Shown here: in pieces, positions 25,619 to 35,309 of the stretch
How the letters are laid out: the number at the start of each line of letters is the position of its first letter
Numbering within the stretch: the stretch's first letter is position 1
NCBI RefSeq assembly: GCF_022814865.1
Contig: NZ_JAKVRD010000004.1
Coordinates: 1 to 64,000 of the forward strand
Reading direction: 5' to 3'
DNA: 64,000 nt
DNA from: Shimia aestuarii
Lineage (GTDB): Bacteria > Pseudomonadota > Alphaproteobacteria > Rhodobacterales > Rhodobacteraceae
Notes under the pieces: model-generated
Databases searched by the model: none
Seen by the model: only the letters and a program-made list of their open reading frames with translations
Told to the model about the DNA's origin: nothing
Made by a program: the position numbers and the translations under genes

Positions 25619-27871
25619 CTAGACGATAATCCCTTGGGAGGCGAGATAGTCTTTGACCGGCTTGCGCACGGATTGCTCGCCCTGGTCGCGCGCGTCGATG
25701 ATGACTTGGCGCACCTCGGCAAGGTTCACCCGGCGGAACAGGTTCTTCACCGGCCCGATGGACGCAGGGCGCATCGACAGCGTGCGCAGCCCCATCGCTG
25801 CAAGGCATAGCGCCTCGAGCGGGCGCCCCGCATCCTCGCCGCAAAAGCTAAGCGGTGTCGCATTGTGATTGCAGCGCGCGACAATCCCCTCAAGGAATGT
25901 CAGGAAGCTGACATTGAGTGTGTCATAGCGTTTGCGCACGCGTTCGTTTTCGCGGTCGGCGGCAAAGAAGAACTGTTTGAGGTCATTGCCCCCGATCGAC
26001 AGGAACCCAACCTCGTCAAAGAACTTCTGCGGCGCAAAGCCAAGGCTCGGCGTCTCGAGCATCGCCCCGAGATCGAGCTTCTCGGGCAGGGGGTGGCCGA
26101 GCTTGCGTTCGCGCTCCTTGGCTTTCTCCATCTCCCAGACGGCGCGGGTATATTCTTCATACTGCGCGATGAAGGGGAACATGACAGAGAGGGGCCGCCC
26201 ATTCGCCGCACGCAACAGCGCCTGAAGCTGCATACGCATCACGCCGGGCTTGTCGAGACCGACGCGGATCGCTCGCCAGCCGAGCGCCGGGTTCGGTTCA
26301 TCCTCAGGCGTCATATAGGGAAGGACTTTGTCTGACCCGATATCGAGCGTGCGGAACACCACACGCTTGCCCTTGGCCGCGTCCATCACCCGCGCATAAA
26401 GCGCCGACAGTTCGGATCGTTTGGGCATTTGGCTGCGCACGAGGAACTGAAGCTCGGTGCGGAAAAGGCCAACGCCCTCCGCGCCTGACCCTTCGAGGCT
26501 CGGCAGGTCCGCCATCAGGCCAGCGTTCATGGTAAGTGACATGGTCACCCCGTCGAGCGTTGTCGCCGGCTTGTCGCGGATCGACGCATAGCGTTCCTGC
26601 GCTTCGGCCTGCATTGCGATCTTGTCGCGGAAGGCATTGACCACAGTTTCATCGGGACGCAGGTGCACGATCCCCTGGTCGCCATCGACCATGATATGAT
26701 CGCCATTGAGCGCCTCGGTGGTGATCCGGTCCGCATGGATGATGAGCGGAATCGCGAGCGCCCGTGCCACGATGGCCGCGTGCGAGCCGACCGAGCCTTC
26801 TTCAAGCACGATCCCGCGTAGTGACCGGCCATATTCAAGCAATTCACCGGGGCCGATATTGCGCGCGACAAGGATTGGGTCGGCGGGAAGCTCCGCGCCC
26901 GTCTGCGCGCCTTGTCCGGTCAGGATACGCAGCAGGCGGTTCGACACATCATCAAGGTCATGCAGACGTTCGCGCAGGTAGGCATCCGTGACCTGTTCCA
27001 TCCGCGCCCGTGCCGTGCTCTGTTCTTTCTCGACCGCCGCCTCGGCCGAAAGGCCGCGTGCGATGTCGCTCTGCATCCGCTTCATCCAACCCTTGGAGTT
27101 GGCGAACATGCGATAGGCTTCGAGTACCTGAAGCTGTTCTTTGTCTCCGCCCGCTGCGCCTTCGAGCATCTTGTCGACGCCGACACGCAGCGTATCGACC
27201 GCCTCGTCAAGCCGCTTCAACTCGGTCTCGGGATCATCTGCGATCGGGTTCGTGACAACAACGCGCGGCTCGTGGAGCCAGACATGCCCCTCCGCCGTGC
27301 CTTCCTGCGCGCTGCCCGCCTTGATGAGAACCGACTGGCGGTGGCGGGCCTGCATCGCATCATGCTCACCGACGAAGGCACCAAGTTCCGTCATCTCGGC
27401 CAGGACCATCGCCACGACTTCGAGTGCATAAGTCTCATCCGCCGAGAAATCCCGCGCTTCTTTGGACTGCACGACAAGCACGCCAAGGTTCTCGCCAAGC
27501 CGCTGGATCGGCACGCCGCAGAACGAGGAATAAATCTCCTCGCCCGTCTCCGGCATGTAGCGAAAGCCTTTTTCCTTCGGCGCATCCGCTGTGTTGATGA
27601 TATGCGAGGATTTCGCGACGCGCCCGACAAGGCCTTCGCCAACCCGCAGTCGTGTCTGGTGCACGGATTCCGCCTTGAGGCCTTCCGTGGCGCAAAGCTC
27701 GAGCGTCTCAGAGTCCCGGAAAAGGTAGATCGAGCACACTTCCGTCCCCATCGACGAGGCGATCAGGTGCGTGATCTTGTCGAGCCGTTCCTGCCCGGCG
27801 CTGTCCTCTGCGAGTGCTTCGCGCAGACGTCCCAGGAGCTTGCGGCTCTCGCTTTCCGTGCTTTCAGACAT
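25619..27871 (-). CDS. ptsP: phosphoenolpyruvate-protein phosphotransferase PtsP (EI-Ntr)
   Basis: Enzyme I of the nitrogen-related phosphotransferase system; takes phosphate from PEP and passes it to NPr, a regulatory rather than sugar-uptake chain. N-terminal GAF domain (about residues 1-160), then the EI phosphohistidine domain with H364 in GSVGSHAAIVARA and the PEP-binding TIM barrel with catalytic C677 in SFCGEDAG. 750 aa, usual for EI-Ntr. It lies 58 bp downstream of lysC, a pairing common in Rhodobacterales. Confidence 0.96.
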   Translation of the reverse strand: MSESTESESRKLLGRLREALAEDSAGQERLDKITHLIASSMGTEVCSIYLFRDSETLELCATEGLKAESVHQTRLRVGEGLVGRVAKSSHIINTADAPKEKGFRYMPETGEEIYSSFCGVPIQRLGENLGVLVVQSKEARDFSADETYALEVVAMVLAEMTELGAFVGEHDAMQARHRQSVLIKAGSAQEGTAEGHVWLHEPRVVVTNPIADDPETELKRLDEAVDTLRVGVDKMLEGAAGGDKEQLQVLEAYRMFANSKGWMKRMQSDIARGLSAEAAVEKEQSTARARMEQVTDAYLRERLHDLDDVSNRLLRILTGQGAQTGAELPADPILVARNIGPGELLEYGRSLRGIVLEEGSVGSHAAIVARALAIPLIIHADRITTEALNGDHIMVDGDQGIVHLRPDETVVNAFRDKIAMQAEAQERYASIRDKPATTLDGVTMSLTMNAGLMADLPSLEGSGAEGVGLFRTELQFLVRSQMPKRSELSALYARVMDAAKGKRVVFRTLDIGSDKVLPYMTPEDEPNPALGWRAIRVGLDKPGVMRMQLQALLRAANGRPLSVMFPFIAQYEEYTRAVWEMEKAKERERKLGHPLPEKLDLGAMLETPSLGFAPQKFFDEVGFLSIGGNDLKQFFFAADRENERVRKRYDTLNVSFLTFLEGIVARCNHNATPLSFCGEDAGRPLEALCLAAMGLRTLSMRPASIGPVKNLFRRVNLAEVRQVIIDARDQGEQSVRKPVKDYLASQGIIV

Positions 27872-27929
27872 ATGCGCCCATCAGTTGCAAATTCCGCTGA
27901 CGGCTGCGCATGACAAAGATGCAGCGCCG

Positions 27930-29168
27930 TCAGGCTGCTTTCTCAAGTTCGAACGCATCATGCAGGGCTTGGACCGCGAGTTCCATGTATTTTCGATCAA
28001 TCAGCACGGAAATCTTGATTTCCGAGGTGGTGATGACCTTGATGTTGATGCCTTCATCGCTCAGCACCTTGAACATCTTGGCTGCAACCCCCGATTGAGA
28101 ACGCATGCCGATCCCGACCACAGAGACCTTGGCGACATCAAGCTCGGTGTCGAGGTCAGAGAAGTTCAGCCCGCCCGACGACTTCAACTCGCCAAGTGCC
28201 TTTTCCGCGCGGCCCACCTGATCGGTCGGCAGCGAAAAGGTCATATCCGTGCGCCCCTCTTCCGAGATATTCTGCACGATCATGTCGACATTGACGCCCG
28301 CGTCCGACAGGCATCCGAAGATGATCGAGGCGATGCCCGGACGGTCAGCGACCGAGATGAGGGTCATCTTGGCTTCGTCACGGCTAAAGGCGACACCGGC
28401 AACAACATTGGATTCCATGATTTCCTCCTCATCGCAAACGAGCGTGCCTGCCTCGTCGGATTGTTCCTCGAAAGAGCTGAGCACCCGCAGGCGCACCTTA
28501 TAGCGCATGGCGAGTTCGACCGAGCGCGTCTGCAGAACCTTGGCGCCAAGAGAGGCCAGTTCAAGCATCTCTTCAAACGCGATCTTATCAAGTTTGCGCG
28601 CCTTGGCCGAGACACGCGGATCGGTGGTATAGACCCCATCCACATCCGTATAGATATCGCAGCGTTCCGCGCCAAAGGCGGCGGCAAAGGCCACGGCGGT
28701 CGTGTCCGACCCACCCCGGCCAAGCGTGGTGATCCGTCCCTCGGGGCTGATCCCTTGGAACCCGGCAACTACAGCGACGCGCATACCTTCGTTGAATTTC
28801 GCGGTGATGTTGTCCGGCGAGATGTCCTCGATCCGCGCCTGACTATGGGCCGAGGTTGTCTTGACCGGCACCTGCCAGCCCTGCCAGCTGCGCGCCGGAA
28901 CGTCCATCTCCTGAAGCGTCAGCGCCATGAGCCCCGCCGTGACGTTCTCGCCCGAGGACACGACCGCATCATATTCGCGCGCATCGAACAGGGGGGAGGT
29001 CTCGTTGACCCAGCCGACAAGCTCGTTGGTCTTGCCCGACATGGCCGACACGATGACGATCACGTCATAGCCCTTGGCCACTTCGACGCCCACACGTTTG
29101 GCGGCGCGCCGGATACGGTCGAGGTTCGCGACGGAGGTGCCTCCGAATTTCATCACGAGAACGGGCAT
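27930..29168 (-). CDS. lysC: aspartate kinase
   Basis: First step of the aspartate pathway (lysine, threonine, methionine, isoleucine). Catalytic K7-FGGTSV at the N-terminus; the kinase domain runs to about residue 240, and two C-terminal ACT domains give feedback control. 412 aa. The start at 29168 has an AAGGAAG site; the frame to 29231 has no family similarity. ThrC, further along the threonine branch, is encoded about 16 kb away. Confidence 0.96.
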   Translation of the reverse strand: MPVLVMKFGGTSVANLDRIRRAAKRVGVEVAKGYDVIVIVSAMSGKTNELVGWVNETSPLFDAREYDAVVSSGENVTAGLMALTLQEMDVPARSWQGWQVPVKTTSAHSQARIEDISPDNITAKFNEGMRVAVVAGFQGISPEGRITTLGRGGSDTTAVAFAAAFGAERCDIYTDVDGVYTTDPRVSAKARKLDKIAFEEMLELASLGAKVLQTRSVELAMRYKVRLRVLSSFEEQSDEAGTLVCDEEEIMESNVVAGVAFSRDEAKMTLISVADRPGIASIIFGCLSDAGVNVDMIVQNISEEGRTDMTFSLPTDQVGRAEKALGELKSSGGLNFSDLDTELDVAKVSVVGIGMRSQSGVAAKMFKVLSDEGINIKVITTSEIKISVLIDRKYMELAVQALHDAFELEKAA

Positions 29169-29272
29169 GGGTCTTCCTTGGCCTTGAGTTGCGCGGGGTT
29201 TACGCGCAAGCCGCGGCTGAGGCAAGCGCACATGCGCGCCAAACCCCTATGATTGCGCTAAAAGTCGCATGC

Positions 29273-29917
29273 TCAGTAGGCAATCGGCGTCCCGTCATAC
29301 GAGAGGAAACATCCGGTCGTCTCGAGTGAGAGTGCGTCGAACCGCGCCACAAGGCCATCCGCGCTCTCATCGACGCCGATATCGGCCGCCGCGCCGCCCA
29401 TATCCGTGGTCACCCAACCCGGATGATAGATTCCGACCGCTATCCCAATGTGGCGCAGATCCGCTGCAAGGTTTCGTCCAAGATTGAGCGTCGCCGCCTT
29501 GGAAGCGCGATAGATATAAGAGCCGCCGGGCGCGCGTTCGTCTGACGCCATGATGCTCGAGAGAATGGCGATCTTCGGTGCCCCGGCAAGTTGCAGGTTC
29601 GCCAGAAGATTCTGCACTGTGAGGAACACGCCTGTGACATTCGCCGCCATCGTATCCGCCCACATCTGGGCTGGATACCCATCTGCAAGGCTCTCTCCCT
29701 TGTCGAGATAGACCCCCGCGTTGCACACCAAAAGATCCACCGGGCGGCTATCGAGAGCGCGGGTCAACCCGCTGAAGGAGGCTGGGTCCGTCACGTCGAG
29801 GGTCACGAATTCCCCGCCCTTGCGCGAGGTGCCCGTCACATCCGCGCCGCGTGCGCGATAGCGTTGGTCGAGCGCCTGGCCAATGCCCCGATTGGCGCCC
29901 GTAATCACGACTTGCAT
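29273..29917 (-). CDS. short-chain dehydrogenase/reductase
   Basis: Classical SDR of 214 aa. NAD(P)-binding GANRGIG at residues 6-12, the CNAG motif in the middle, and the catalytic YRASK pentapeptide. The start at 29917 is chosen because the Rossmann strand (MQVVITGANRG) begins there. It is 16 bp downstream of the DUF1178 gene and about 100 bp upstream of lysC. Substrate unknown. Confidence 0.9.
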   Translation of the reverse strand: MQVVITGANRGIGQALDQRYRARGADVTGTSRKGGEFVTLDVTDPASFSGLTRALDSRPVDLLVCNAGVYLDKGESLADGYPAQMWADTMAANVTGVFLTVQNLLANLQLAGAPKIAILSSIMASDERAPGGSYIYRASKAATLNLGRNLAADLRHIGIAVGIYHPGWVTTDMGGAAADIGVDESADGLVARFDALSLETTGCFLSYDGTPIAY

Positions 29918-29933
29918 AGAGGTCTCCCGAAAT

Positions 29934-30389
29934 TCAGTTGGATTTTCGCGTCGCGCGGAAGGGCAGGGGCGCAACCGGCACCCCTTCTTCGATCAGCGCC
30001 TTGGCGTCTTCGATCTTGGCCTCGCCATAGATCGCGCGTTCGGGTTTCGCCCCGAGGTGCATATCGCGCGCCTCCTTGACGAAATTCTTGCCGACGTAGT
30101 CGGAATTCTCTTCGACGGTCTTCTTGAGCGCGGCCAATGCCTTCTCGGCCTCACTTGTCGGAGCGGCCAGCGGGCGGGCGTTCTCTTGCGTCGGCTGAGG
30201 TTGTTCAGGGGCTGCCGACTTGCGCGCGGGGCGCACGCGCGGTGCCATCATGGCTTTCTCCACCGCGCTATCGCCGCAGACGGCACACACAATCATGCCT
30301 GACGCCCGAAGCTTGTCAAAAGCGTCGGCCGACTGAAACCAGCTATCAAAGCGGTGATCCTGGCTGCATTTGAGAGTGTATTGGATCAT
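29934..30389 (-). CDS. DUF1178 family protein
   Basis: 151 aa, a conserved alphaproteobacterial family of unknown function. It starts MIQYTLKCSQDHRFDSWFQS and has a CAVCG knuckle (residues about 35-39), so with the early cysteine it may bind zinc in a ribbon. The middle is alanine/proline-rich and the C-terminus has GEAKIEDAKALIEEGVPVAPL. AGGAAA precedes the start at 30389. Confidence 0.88.
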   Translation of the reverse strand: MIQYTLKCSQDHRFDSWFQSADAFDKLRASGMIVCAVCGDSAVEKAMMAPRVRPARKSAAPEQPQPTQENARPLAAPTSEAEKALAALKKTVEENSDYVGKNFVKEARDMHLGAKPERAIYGEAKIEDAKALIEEGVPVAPLPFRATRKSN

Positions 30390-30471
30390 CTCGTGTTTCC
30401 TGTGCCGGATCCTGTCCCGGCTGTGCCGGTTAAGATAGGTCGCGGCAGGACACCGTTCAAGCGAAAGCGCG

Positions 30472-30954
30472 CTACCGCAGGATGCGTGCGTCGAAATCCC
30501 GAAGCATCTTGGCAAGGTGCTTTTCGCGTACAAGCGAGGCTGCTTTCTTCGGGCTCATCCATTTCTGGCGCCGCTGTCCCGCCTCGGGAAAATCGGCCAC
30601 GCATTTCCGCGCCTTGACCGGATAGACAGTGACAAGAACCGGCATCGGCATCAGGCCGCCACGCGTCTCGATCTCTTTGGTGTAGGAATAGAACCCGAGC
30701 GGAAAATCATGCACCTTGCCGCGGACCCCGGCTTCTTCCCATGCTTCCTGCGCCGCAGCCTGCGGTGCGGTATAGCCCGACATGGGCCAGCCCTTGGGAA
30801 TGATCCAGCGCTTGGTCTTGCGCGAGGTAATGAGCAACACCTGCGTCTTGCCATTGCGGATGCGATAGACAAGCGCCCCGAACTGCGAGCGCAAATCCGT
30901 CTTACGCGCCGCTCGAAGGTTGATCGGATGCTGCTTCGGTACGTGAATCGTCAT
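30472..30954 (-). CDS. NUDIX hydrolase (diphosphoinositol/diadenosine polyphosphate type)
   Basis: 160 aa from 30954; an in-frame start at 31023 is possible. The Nudix segment is GWPMSGYTAPQAAAQEAWEEAGV, read in parts PKGWPM and AQEAWEEAGV, with the REUxEExGU glutamates present as EAWEEAG. This form is typical of small bacterial relatives of DIPP-type hydrolases (PKGWPM...). It is the first gene of the minus-strand run to ptsP. Confidence 0.85.
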   Translation of the reverse strand: MTIHVPKQHPINLRAARKTDLRSQFGALVYRIRNGKTQVLLITSRKTKRWIIPKGWPMSGYTAPQAAAQEAWEEAGVRGKVHDFPLGFYSYTKEIETRGGLMPMPVLVTVYPVKARKCVADFPEAGQRRQKWMSPKKAASLVREKHLAKMLRDFDARILR

Positions 30955-31204
30955 AACCGCCGTGTTGTTCTGCTCGGCCAAGTTACTCTTGGTCTGAGAC
31001 AAGGATACGACAGACGGTGCCACAACGCCAAAGGAATTGTCTCTTGTCCCCGGATCCGCGGTTCATGGGAAACTATGGGCCTGCTGTACATAAGGGGGGA
31101 TCAGATGGCGAATCACTTGGGCTTGAGGTCATGGGAAATCTCTGAAAAACAGCCGGAAAGACAAGATTGATGTCGGTCTGGGTAAGGGGATGTCGAAAAA
31201 ATCA

Positions 31205-31227
31205 GGGAAAATATGGGTCGGCTTGGG
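31205..31227. promoter_or_regulatory. candidate MraZ-type box (10-bp spaced GGG repeats)
   Basis: GGG at 31205, 31215 and 31225 with exactly 10-bp spacing, the last two as TGGG. In E. coli MraZ binds TGGG direct repeats with 10-bp spacing upstream of its own gene. A related pair is at 31067-31079. The distance to mraZ (over 400 bp) is a weak point. Confidence 0.35.
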
Positions 31228-31575
31228 TCTCCATGCTCTGCATCTATATGTCGCTTAAGGTGCGGTATTAATATCTACATATTGTGTTGGGCTGGGGCCA
31301 TTTGGATACAGGATGTTGTTTTTCAGGATGCCTCTCGACAATATATAGTCTCGGTTGGCGTATATTTTTGTTGTTTCCCAAGAAATCCCATGTCATACCT
31401 GATTACACGATGAGGACGGGATCAAAGGGGCGATAAAGACCCCGAATAAGAACTCCCAAAGTCAGGTTTCATACAGGCACCCGCTTTCATCGAAGCAAGA
31501 GATCCGGCGCGCGGGCGAGCAGACATCCCCCCAGGTGGCGCGCGCAGTCGGACACCCCGCAACGCGGGACGAGGG

Positions 31576-31611
31576 CGGCGGATAGGGCAGTGGCAGCAGC
31601 TCTATCCGCCG
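31576..31611 (+). promoter_or_regulatory. inverted repeat in the mraZ 5' leader
   Basis: CGGCGGATAG (31576-31585) pairs perfectly with CTATCCGCCG (31602-31611) over a 16-base loop, followed by TTTCGTTT. It is 46 bp before the mraZ start. It could be a leader hairpin, an attenuator or a protein site. Confidence 0.5.
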
Positions 31612-31657
31612 TTTCGTTTCCGGGATGCGAAACGTGAGGGGCAGGAAAGGCCAAACC

Positions 31658-32158
31658 GTGGCGCTGATGTTCATAGGCGAGAGCCGCAACAAGGTGGATA
31701 CGAAGGGCCGGGTCTCGATCCCGGCCAAGTTCCGTCGTGTGCTCGAAGCTGGTGACCCAGAATGGAAGAACGGCGACAACCCCAATCTCTACATCGTCTA
31801 CGGCGGCCCGAGCCGCGACTACCTCGAGTGTTTTACCGTCGAGGCCATGAATGATGTCTATGCCCGTATCAAGAAGATGGGGCGCGGCACCAAGCGCCGC
31901 ATCGCGCTCTCGCAGCTCTACATGACCCAGACCGCCGAGGCGAGCGTCGACGAAACGGGCCGCCTCGTGCTGCCCCGTGATCTGCGGGACAAAATCGACA
32001 TCGACGGCATGGCGTTTTTCGCGGGCAAGGGCGACACCTTTGAAATCTGGCGCCCCGAGACATACGACGCCAACCAGATGGAACAGCTCGAAGCTGATGA
32101 CGACTTCGATCCGGATGTGGATCCGTCCATCTATCTTGGTGGGGACGAGGGGATCTAA
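31658..32158 (+). CDS. mraZ: transcriptional regulator MraZ
   Basis: DNA-binding regulator at the head of the dcw cluster; in E. coli it represses the cluster. Two SpoVT-AbrB-like repeats: MFIGESRNKVDTKGRVSIPAKFR (in part) and, later, EASVDETGRLVLPRDLR. The GTG at 31658 is preferred because AGGAAAGG lies 7 bp upstream; an ATG at 31625 and one at 31667 are alternatives. 166 aa with this start. rsmH follows after 3 bp. Confidence 0.9.
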   Translation: MALMFIGESRNKVDTKGRVSIPAKFRRVLEAGDPEWKNGDNPNLYIVYGGPSRDYLECFTVEAMNDVYARIKKMGRGTKRRIALSQLYMTQTAEASVDETGRLVLPRDLRDKIDIDGMAFFAGKGDTFEIWRPETYDANQMEQLEADDDFDPDVDPSIYLGGDEGI

Positions 32159-32161
32159 GGT

Positions 32162-33163
32162 ATGTCGAACCGGCCCGACGCCCCCGCATCTGCACCCCAT
32201 ATTCCCGTTCTTCTTGCGCCTCTCCTCAAAGCCGTCGCGCCTGTGCAAGGCACGTGGCTCGATGGCACGTTTGGCGCCGGTGGGTACACGCGCGGCCTGC
32301 TTGAGGCCGGCGCAACCAAGGTCATCGGCGTGGATCGTGACCCTCTGGCCTTCGAAATGGCCGCCGATTGGGTCGGTGACTACGGCGACCGGATCGAGAT
32401 GGTTGAGGGCGTGTTCTCTCGCATGGATGAATATGCGACTGGCCTTGATGGTGTGGTCCTCGATCTCGGTGTGAGCTCCATGCAACTCGACCTCGCCGAG
32501 CGCGGCTTCTCCTTCCTGCGCGACGGCCCGCTCGACATGCGCATGTCGCAGGATGGTCCCTCCGCCGCCGATCTGGTGAACGAGGCCGACGAGGCGGAAC
32601 TGGCCGACATCATTTTCCACTACGGCGAGGAACGCGCCAGCCGCCGCATCGCCCGCGCCATTGTCCGCGCCCGCGCCGAGGCCCCGATTGCCACGACACT
32701 CGCGCTTGCTGAAATCGTGGAATCCTGCCTGCCGCGCCCCAAACCGAACCAGTCCCACCCCGCGACCCGCACCTTCCAAGGCCTGCGCATCGCGGTGAAC
32801 GATGAATATGGCGAGCTCTATCGCGGGTTGCAGGCCGCCGAGCGTGCACTTGCGCCGGGCGGCCTTCTGGCGGTCGTGACCTTTCATTCGATCGAGGACC
32901 GCATGGTTAAACGCTTCATGCAGTCCCGCGCCGGGCGCAAGGGCAACGTGAACCGCTACGCCCCTGAAATCGAACAGGAAAAACCCGCCTTCGAGCTGCT
33001 AACCCGCAAGGCCGTTGGCCCCGACGAAGACGAGCTTGCGATCAATCCGCGCTCGCGTTCGGCCAAGCTGCGCGTGGCGCGCCGCACTGATGCCCCGGCT
33101 GGCGAGATCGCCGCACGCGAAATCGGCATGCCCCAAACCCAACAGACGAAAGGACGACCCTGA
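32162..33163 (+). CDS. rsmH: 16S rRNA (cytosine(1402)-N4)-methyltransferase
   Basis: Methylates C1402 in the 16S rRNA decoding site using SAM. The N-terminal [13 protein letters not shown] and the SAM-binding [12 protein letters not shown] are clear, as is the C-terminal [14 protein letters not shown]. 333 aa. Its stop overlaps the ftsL start (TGATG). The usual second gene of the dcw cluster. Confidence 0.96.
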   Translation: MSNRPDAPASAPHIPVLLAPLLKAVAPVQGTWLDGTFGAGGYTRGLLEAGATKVIGVDRDPLAFEMAADWVGDYGDRIEMVEGVFSRMDEYATGLDGVVLDLGVSSMQLDLAERGFSFLRDGPLDMRMSQDGPSAADLVNEADEAELADIIFHYGEERASRRIARAIVRARAEAPIATTLALAEIVESCLPRPKPNQSHPATRTFQGLRIAVNDEYGELYRGLQAAERALAPGGLLAVVTFHSIEDRMVKRFMQSRAGRKGNVNRYAPEIEQEKPAFELLTRKAVGPDEDELAINPRSRSAKLRVARRTDAPAGEIAAREIGMPQTQQTKGRP

Positions 33164-33504
33164 TGCGCTCAATGATCTTCCTTTTGACCGCGCTTGCCGT
33201 AATCGGCCTCGCCGTGTGGGCCTACCGTGAGAACTACCAGACCCAGGCCGTGATCAACGAGACCGAGCGCCTGCAGCGCGAGATCGGCACCGCCCGCGCG
33301 CGGCTCTCTGTGCTAAAGGCCGAATGGGCCTATCTCAACCGCCCCGGACGACTGCGCGATCTGGCAGACATTAACTATGATCGTTTGCAACTTCTGCCGC
33401 TGACCCCGGATCAGTTCGGCCGCGTCGATCAGGTCGTCTATCCGCCGGTCAATTTCGACTTCAGCGGTGCCGTGGATGTCTCTTCTGATGGAGACGATCA
33501 ATGA
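33163..33504 (+). CDS. ftsL: cell division protein FtsL
   Basis: 113-aa bitopic division protein: one N-terminal transmembrane helix (residues about 3-19, MIFLLTALAVIGLAVWAY), then a coiled-coil periplasmic domain (INETERLQREIGTARARLSVL in part). It belongs to the FtsQLB complex. Identified by position, topology and the WAYLNRPGRLRDLA stretch, characteristic in alphaproteobacteria. ATGA overlap with ftsI. Confidence 0.9.
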   Translation: MRSMIFLLTALAVIGLAVWAYRENYQTQAVINETERLQREIGTARARLSVLKAEWAYLNRPGRLRDLADINYDRLQLLPLTPDQFGRVDQVVYPPVNFDFSGAVDVSSDGDDQ

Positions 33505-35285
33505 CCCGCACCCCCTTGCGCCCCTTGGCCCGCATTCTCCCGGCACGTGAGACGGGCGAGAACCCAGACGCGATCGAGCGTGAGAACATTCGCCTGCGCC
33601 ACGAGGCCATGCGCCAGACGTCGCGTCTGCGTGCTGAGGGCCGCCTTCTGGTGCTTTCCGTGGTCTTCCTGTCGCTTTTTTCGGTGGTCGGCGCGCGCAT
33701 GGCGATGCTCTCCTTCTCCGAGGCGCAAGAACCGCGCGCAACGGTGTCCGGTTCAATGATTACGTCCCAACGCGCTGATATCGTCGACCGTCGGGGCCGC
33801 ATCCTTGCGACCAACCTCGAGACCTACTCGCTATATGCGCAACCGCACCACATGATCGACAAGGCCCATGTGGCCCGCGAACTGGTCAAGGTCTTTCCCG
33901 ACCTCGACGAAGAGAAGCTCTTCAAACGCTTCTCCGGCAACCGCAAGTTCATGTGGATCAAGAAGAAACTCAGCCCCGAGCAAAAACAGGCCGTGCATGA
34001 TATCGGCGATCCCGGTCTGATGTTCGGCCCGCGCGAGATGCGCCTTTATCCCAACGGCCACCTTGCGGCCCATGTCCTTGGCGGCGCGAGCTTCCGCAAG
34101 GAAGACGTGCGCGCTGCCGAACTCGCAGGTGTTGCCGGGGTTGAACGACATTTCAACGACGTGCTGCGCGATCCGGCAAATGGTGACAAGGCTCTGACCC
34201 TGTCGCTCGACCTCACGGTGCAAGCCGCCGCCGAGCGTGTGCTCTACGGCGGGATGAAGCTGATGAACGCCAAAGGCGCGGCGGCGGTTCTCATGGATGC
34301 TCATACTGGCGAGGTGATCTCGCTGGTGAGCCTGCCTGACTTCGATCCGAACGACCGTCCGCGCCCCCCGACCGAAGGCAACGCCTCTGATAGCCCGCTT
34401 TTCAACCGCGCGGTGCAAGGGGTGTATGAACTCGGCTCCACCTTCAAGATTTTCACGGCCGCGCAGGCAATGGATCTCGGCCTCGCAAACCCCGAGACGA
34501 TGATCGATACCAAGGGGCCACTGCGCTGGGGCAAGTTTCGCATCCGCGACTTCCACAACTATGGCTCCGAACTGTCGCTCACCAAGGTGATCGTGAAGTC
34601 CTCCAACATCGGCACCGCTCGTCTCGCTCAACAGATCGGCGTCGCGCGGCAACAGGAATTCCTCGGCAATCTCGGCTTCCTCGAAGCAACGCCGCTTGAA
34701 TTGGTCGAGGCGAGCGGCGGCACACCGCTTCTGCCGCCGAACTGGTCCGAACTCTCCGCGATGACGATCTCTTATGGCCACGGTCTCTCGTCGAGCCCAC
34801 TGCACCTTGCCGCTGGCTACGCGGCGATTGCCAATGGCGGCAAGGCGATCAAGCCGACCCTCCTCAAGCGCAATGCCCCCCAGAACGGCCCGCGCGTCAT
34901 GTCCGAAGCCGCCTCCCGCGCCGCGCGCAAGATGCTGCGGCAGGTGGTGACAGATGGCACCGCCTCCTTTGGCGAAGTGCCCGGCTATGCCGTCGGCGGC
35001 AAGACCGGCACCGCCGACAAGCCGAAAGAGCAGGGTGGTGGCTACTACGATGAAAAGGTGATCGCGACCTTCGCTTCGATCTTCCCCGCGCATGATCCCA
35101 AATACGTGCTCGTGGTGACGTTGGACGAGCCGGTTGAGACCTCCGGCCCCGAGCCGCGTCGCACCGCCGGATGGACCGCTGTGCCCGTTGCCGCCGAGAT
35201 GATCCGCCGCGTCGCGCCGCTCCTTGGCCTGCGCCCCGAGATTGAACCCGCCTCGTTGGCTGATATAACCCTGACATCGAATTAA
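33501..35285 (+). CDS. ftsI: division-specific peptidoglycan transpeptidase FtsI (PBP3)
   Basis: Class B penicillin-binding protein cross-linking septal peptidoglycan. Cytoplasmic tail, one helix (about residues 48-70), pedestal domain and transpeptidase domain. Catalytic S313-TFK316 in LGSTFKIF, SSN in VKSSNIGTA, and KTGT in GGKTGTADKP. 594 aa. The start overlaps the ftsL stop. Confidence 0.96.
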   Translation: MTRTPLRPLARILPARETGENPDAIERENIRLRHEAMRQTSRLRAEGRLLVLSVVFLSLFSVVGARMAMLSFSEAQEPRATVSGSMITSQRADIVDRRGRILATNLETYSLYAQPHHMIDKAHVARELVKVFPDLDEEKLFKRFSGNRKFMWIKKKLSPEQKQAVHDIGDPGLMFGPREMRLYPNGHLAAHVLGGASFRKEDVRAAELAGVAGVERHFNDVLRDPANGDKALTLSLDLTVQAAAERVLYGGMKLMNAKGAAAVLMDAHTGEVISLVSLPDFDPNDRPRPPTEGNASDSPLFNRAVQGVYELGSTFKIFTAAQAMDLGLANPETMIDTKGPLRWGKFRIRDFHNYGSELSLTKVIVKSSNIGTARLAQQIGVARQQEFLGNLGFLEATPLELVEASGGTPLLPPNWSELSAMTISYGHGLSSSPLHLAAGYAAIANGGKAIKPTLLKRNAPQNGPRVMSEAASRAARKMLRQVVTDGTASFGEVPGYAVGGKTGTADKPKEQGGGYYDEKVIATFASIFPAHDPKYVLVVTLDEPVETSGPEPRRTAGWTAVPVAAEMIRRVAPLLGLRPEIEPASLADITLTSN

Positions 35286-35309
35286 CCCGCGGCATAAGGG
35301 CAGGACAAA

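Larger units (their letters stand above)
30955..31657. other. long, partly AT-rich leader region between the NUDIX gene and mraZ
   Basis: About 700 bp with no gene I can support. The stretch from about 31240 to 31410 is clearly AT-richer than its surroundings (TATATATAG- and TTTTTGTT-like runs). GGGAAAnnATGGG occurs at 31067-31079 and 31205-31217, the second followed 10 bp later by another TGGG; a related ATGGGAAATC is at 31131-31140. The segment should hold the promoters of the dcw cluster and, possibly, of the NUDIX gene. Confidence 0.6.

Noticed and set aside
31213-31413. 66-codon frame in the AT-rich mraZ leader
   Set aside because: No ribosome binding site, odd composition and no family resemblance; likely chance.
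31060-31640. RNase P RNA or another large structured RNA upstream of mraZ
   Set aside because: I looked for the conserved GAGGAAAGTC and ACAGAAA-type core elements on both strands and found none.
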